A stretch of 5,989 bases of DNA, from the NCBI GenBank assembly GCA_021775715.1, contig JAJFHI010000090.1:1-5989 (forward strand), given 5' to 3'. The notes under the pieces were generated by a model that ran no database searches, had not been told where the DNA came from, and saw nothing but the letters and a program-made list of their open reading frames with translations. Positions 4,377-5,989 of this stretch are shown here, piece after piece. This DNA comes from Hyphomicrobiaceae bacterium. Its GTDB lineage: Bacteria; Pseudomonadota; Alphaproteobacteria; Rhizobiales; Hyphomicrobiaceae. The position numbers and the translations under genes were made by a program. Numbering within the stretch: position 1 is the first letter of the stretch; every line of letters starts with the position of its first letter.

Positions 4377-5989
4377 CACCCCACATACCGCTCAAACCAA
4401 CCCTCATAATCCGCCCGCAAATCGGCCAGCCCCATCGCCGCCTCACCATCCATTGCAATCGCGTCACCACCCGTCGTGCCGAGAACATGTGCGGCAACAC
4501 CTGCCCCCTTCGCCGCCGCTAACACGGCGTCCGTGTTGTCCGCAGAACACGTCACCACATACCGCGCTTGGTCTTCGCCGAACCAGTAAGCGTGCGCCGG
4601 GATATCACCGTTATATGCGGTCAACTTTGCGCCAACGTCGCCTGCCAATGCCATTTCCGCAATCGCCACCAACAACCCGCCGTCGGAGACGTCATGCACG
4701 GCGGTGACTGTGCCTGCGCGAATGAGGCCGCGCACAACGCCGCCGGTTTTGATTTCTTTATCGAGGTCAACGGGCGGTGGGGCGCCTTTAAGGCCGCCCG
4801 CGATGTGCTTTTGATAAAGCGTTTGGCCGAGGTGGTGCGCGTCGTCGCCGATGAGAATGATCGCGTCGCCTGCGGCTCTAAACGCGGCGCTGGCTGTGTG
4901 TTTCGTGTCGGGGATGAGGCCGACGCCACCGATGGCAGGTGTTGGTGGAATGCCGACGCCGTTGGTTTCGTTGTAAAGCGAGACGTTGCCGGAGACGATG
5001 GGGTAGGACAGCGCCGTGCAGGCATCCGTCAGGCCCTTCATGGTGCCGACAAACTGACCCATGATTTCGGGGCGTTCGGGATTGGCGAAGTTGAGGTTGT
5101 CGGTGATCGCGAGCGGGTCGGCGCCGACTGCGGTGAGGTTGCGCCAGGTCTCGACAACGGCTTGCTTTGAGCCTTCGTAAGCATCAGCCGTGACGTAGCG
5201 GGGCGTGACATCGCAGGTGGCCGCGATGCCTTTTTTGGTGCCGTGCACGCGCACGATGGCCGCGTCGCCGCCCGGGCGCTGGATGGTGTCGCCCATGACC
5301 ATGTGGTCGTACTGTTGCCAGATCCAGGCGCGCGAGCACAGGTCCGGTGTGCCCATCAGGCAATGGAGCGCCGTGAATAGGCTGTCGGGTGCGGCGACGT
5401 CGTGTGCGTCGATGGTGTCGGGTTTTTCAGCTTCCACATAAGGACGTTGGTATTCCGGCGCTGAGTCGGCCAACGTCGCAACAGGGATGTCGGCTTTGAC
5501 GTCGCCTTGGTGCGTGACGATCATGCGGCCTGTGTCGGTGGTCTGGCCGATGACGGCAAAATCCAGTCCCCATTTGATGAAGATGTCTTTGGCGGTTTTT
5601 TCGGATGCAGCGTCGGGCTTCAGGATCATCAACATGCGTTCCTGGCTTTCCGACAGCAGCATTTCGTAAGCCGTCATGCCGGTCTCGCGTTGTGGAACGT
5701 CGTCGAGGTTGAGCGTGATGCCAACGCCGCCTTTGTCGGCCATTTCAGCGGTGGAAGATGTGAGGCCGGCAGCGCCCATGTCCTGTATGGCGATGATGAC
5801 GTCTTGTCCCATCAGTTCAAGGCAGGCTTCGATGAGAAGCTTTTCGGTGAACGGGTCGCCAACTTGAACGGTTGGGCGTTTTTCATCGCTGTCGTCGTCG
5901 AATTCGGCAGACGCCATGGTGGCGCCGTGGATGCCGTCGCGACCGGTTTTCGAGCCAACGTAGACGACGGGCAGGCCGACGCCTTTGGC
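4376..5989 (-). CDS. purL: Phosphoribosylformylglycinamidine synthase II, PurL (N-terminal part off the window)
   Basis: The frame is open to the right edge and shows the C-terminal 537 residues; bacterial short-type PurL is about 740, so roughly 200 are missing. PurL catalyses the ATP-dependent conversion of FGAR to FGAM in cytosolic purine synthesis, using ammonia from the glutaminase PurQ in a complex with PurS. Signatures in visible-residue numbering are VGSKTGRDGIHGA (11-23), VGDPFTEK (43-50), IQDMGAAGLTSS (68-80), GGVGI and SESQERM (113-119), DNLNF followed by NPE (from 297), SGNVSLYNET (333-342), PTPAIGGVGLI just after, and HDVSDGG (432-438) in the second AIR-synthase-like half. These are the glycine-rich ATP and FGAR-binding motifs of the family and none is broken. 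An internal ATG at 5917 is not the start, because homologous sequence continues upstream. In related genomes bolA and grxD usually follow closely; here bolA lies about 2.6 kb further along the same strand. Confidence 0.98.
   Translation of the reverse strand, partial: AKGVGLPVVYVGSKTGRDGIHGATMASAEFDDDSDEKRPTVQVGDPFTEKLLIEACLELMGQDVIIAIQDMGAAGLTSSTAEMADKGGVGITLNLDDVPQRETGMTAYEMLLSESQERMLMILKPDAASEKTAKDIFIKWGLDFAVIGQTTDTGRMIVTHQGDVKADIPVATLADSAPEYQRPYVEAEKPDTIDAHDVAAPDSLFTALHCLMGTPDLCSRAWIWQQYDHMVMGDTIQRPGGDAAIVRVHGTKKGIAATCDVTPRYVTADAYEGSKQAVVETWRNLTAVGADPLAITDNLNFANPERPEIMGQFVGTMKGLTDACTALSYPIVSGNVSLYNETNGVGIPPTPAIGGVGLIPDTKHTASAAFRAAGDAIILIGDDAHHLGQTLYQKHIAGGLKGAPPPVDLDKEIKTGGVVRGLIRAGTVTAVHDVSDGGLLVAIAEMALAGDVGAKLTAYNGDIPAHAYWFGEDQARYVVTCSADNTDAVLAAAKGAGVAAHVLGTTGGDAIAMDGEAAMGLADLRADYEGWFERYVG

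Noticed and set aside
4568..5170. 200-codon plus-strand ORF
   Set aside because: It lies fully antisense to purL, whose motifs are intact; long antisense frames are common in GC-rich genes and this one has no recognisable motif.

Overview
This window reads as chromosomal DNA of an alphaproteobacterium. The evidence is a short-type PurL (the bacterial form that works with separate PurS and PurQ), a small BolA-family gene directly upstream of a CGFS monothiol glutaredoxin, and the order purL, bolA, grxD on one strand. From general knowledge, that order recurs in Alphaproteobacteria. The order Hyphomicrobiales (Rhizobiales) is plausible but not proven from this sequence.

Layout from left to right. 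Positions 1-928 (minus) hold most of a PqiA-like integral membrane protein built from two tandem copies of one domain; its C-terminus runs off the left edge. Positions 929-1104 hold a strong intrinsic terminator for the gene upstream of it (grxD) and a weak promoter candidate. Positions 1105-1455 (minus) are grxD and 1538-1774 (minus) are bolA, 82 nt apart and probably co-transcribed; their products are known to form Fe-S-linked heterocomplexes. Positions 1775-2048 form a divergent intergenic region with a 29-bp dyad. Positions 2049-2453 (plus) encode a small exported basic protein of unknown function, closed by a textbook terminator. Positions 2515-3098 hold no convincing gene but contain a long perfect hairpin and a doubtful short minus-strand ORF. 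Positions 3099-3806 (plus) encode an unrecognised single-pass membrane protein with six cysteines on its C-terminal side, followed by a second intrinsic terminator. Positions 3926-4375 are non-coding with a few hairpins. Positions 4376-5989 (minus) are the C-terminal 537 residues of purL, open at the right edge.

The conserved minus-strand housekeeping genes (purL, bolA, grxD) are separated by a 2.6-kb block carrying two plus-strand genes for exported or membrane-anchored proteins, each with its own ribosome-binding site and terminator. I find no transposase, integrase, CRISPR array, tRNA or rRNA gene. No complete new multi-gene system is visible. The least explained content is the two orphan exported proteins and the structured DNA around them.
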